Of a stretch of DNA of 6,046 nt, positions 5,315 to 6,046 are shown piece after piece (the first letter of the stretch is position 1; every line of letters starts with the position of its first letter). A program made the position numbers and the translations under genes. The notes beneath the pieces were generated by a model, which worked only from the letters and a program-made list of their open reading frames with translations, had not been told where the DNA came from and ran no database searches. Location of the stretch: the NCBI GenBank assembly GCA_024277475.1, contig JAJRVC010000260.1, positions 1 to 6,046 of the forward strand, read 5' to 3'. The stretch is from Deltaproteobacteria bacterium. GTDB lineage: Bacteria; Desulfobacterota; Desulfobacteria; Desulfobacterales; JAFDCJ01.

Positions 5315-6046
5315 TTAGCTGTTTTCATAGGCTCTTGTTGCTTCTTGCCGCAACTGCCGCTCCATTCCCGTGTATCTGGGCGAGAAGTGAAAGACGGTTA
5401 TCTGTTTTACCTTTGACGTTGCAGCCAGGTGCCCGGCCTGGCGGGCCGTGAGATGGTGCTTTTTCTTAGCAAGCTCACGGTCCTGGTCTAAAAATACGGC
5501 TTCGATAAAAAGGTGGTCTGAACCCGCGGCAAGTGCTACTATTTTTTTGCTGTTGGCATCGCTGTAAACCACATCCGTAATGTAGGTGATTTTTTGGCCC
5601 GGTGTGATCCTGGCAATTTTATGGGTAAGCGCTCCCAGGCCAAAATGCTTTGCCGGCTTTTGCCGGTCGAATTTTGCTTCAAATTTCGAAGCGGGATCGG
5701 CCTGATCGTATAGCGCCTGCTTAAAATCCGTTAACCAGGGGCCCGGCGTAAGACCCAGGGTTTTTAAACCGTCTTTGATGATGTTTACATGAAAGCGTTC
5801 CCTGATGGAAAATCCCAGACAGGGGATGCTGTGGTCAAAAATCGCGGCGCAGACTTTAAATGCCGGTTCTTCGTGCAATATGCCGCTAAAAGATTGTTTG
5901 ACCGGATCTTGGACGGGTTTAAACCGGTCGCGGCATCGATATCGCCGACATACCGTGTAGTGCGGATGTACTTCGGTGAGTCGTAAACTGAGCGGGTAGT
6001 TGTAATTGTCAACAAGATTCCAGGAATATCCGGCCAGTTTGCCTTC
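5315..6046 (-). CDS. RNase Z-like metallo-beta-lactamase-fold hydrolase (N-terminus outside window)
   Basis: The frame is open from the right edge to the stop at 5315-5317, giving 243 C-terminal residues; the TTG at 5878 is internal, because coding similarity continues upstream of it. The family cuts the 3' trailer of tRNA precursors or hydrolyses related phosphodiesters using two zinc ions. Visible motifs (fragment numbering) are: DHSIPCLGFSIRE (71-83), with His72 as motif III zinc ligand; PGPW (101-104), like the RNase Z PPGP turn; YITDVVY (155-161), with Asp158 as the bridging motif IV ligand; HLTARQAG (198-205), the position of the HST-type motif; and HFSPRY (220-225), with His220 as motif V ligand. 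The HEAT position reads IEAV (181-184), so its His is absent. The HxHxDH motif II must lie beyond the edge. The gene is convergent with the cytochrome region. A non-tRNA MBL hydrolase is the main alternative. Confidence 0.85.
   Translation of the reverse strand, partial: EGKLAGYSWNLVDNYNYPLSLRLTEVHPHYTVCRRYRCRDRFKPVQDPVKQSFSGILHEEPAFKVCAAIFDHSIPCLGFSIRERFHVNIIKDGLKTLGLTPGPWLTDFKQALYDQADPASKFEAKFDRQKPAKHFGLGALTHKIARITPGQKITYITDVVYSDANSKKIVALAAGSDHLFIEAVFLDQDRELAKKKHHLTARQAGHLAATSKVKQITVFHFSPRYTGMERQLRQEATRAYENS

Overview
The window looks like chromosomal DNA of a Gram-negative, lipoprotein- and cytochrome-rich anaerobe, most likely a Desulfobacterota (deltaproteobacterial) lineage. The basis is a nine-haem lipoprotein c-type cytochrome, an RNase Z-like gene of the kind common in that group, a truncated domain I associate with that group, and an intergenic heptamer repeat resembling dispersed repeats I recall from those genomes. 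The taxonomic call is inference; no rRNA or tRNA is present to anchor it.

Layout. (1) 3-377, + strand: the 3' end of a gene entering from the left, encoding an Asp/Gly-rich low-complexity tail built on 21-bp and then 9-bp DNA repeats. (2) 513-1723: a translationally coupled pair, an ECF-type sigma factor and a single-pass membrane anti-sigma factor overlapping by ATGA. (3) 1724-2024: a gap of about 300 bp holding a tandem AACRTCG heptamer block and what seems to be a degenerate dispersed repeat. (4) 2025-2975: an outer-membrane-type lipoprotein. (5) 3043-4779: a nine-haem lipoprotein cytochrome c. (6) 4791-5159: a coding fragment with no start of its own, ending at a 17-bp perfect inverted repeat. 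(7) 5160-5314: a convergent intergenic stretch. (8) 5315-6046, - strand: the C-terminal part of an RNase Z-like metallo-beta-lactamase-fold protein whose N-terminus lies outside the window.

The most interesting point is the relation between genes 2 and 4. The periplasmic C-terminal domain of the anti-sigma factor and the C-terminal domain of the lipoprotein align without gaps over 67 residues, with 23 identities by my hand count. Both resemble the C-terminal domain of the 17-kDa surface-antigen (RT0821/Lpp0805-type) family, but lack the cysteines I recall at two conserved positions. This suggests an envelope-sensing circuit in which sensor and envelope lipoprotein share a ligand-binding or self-associating module, with the nearby cytochrome as a possible further output. 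The homology is visible in the sequence; the circuit is inference.
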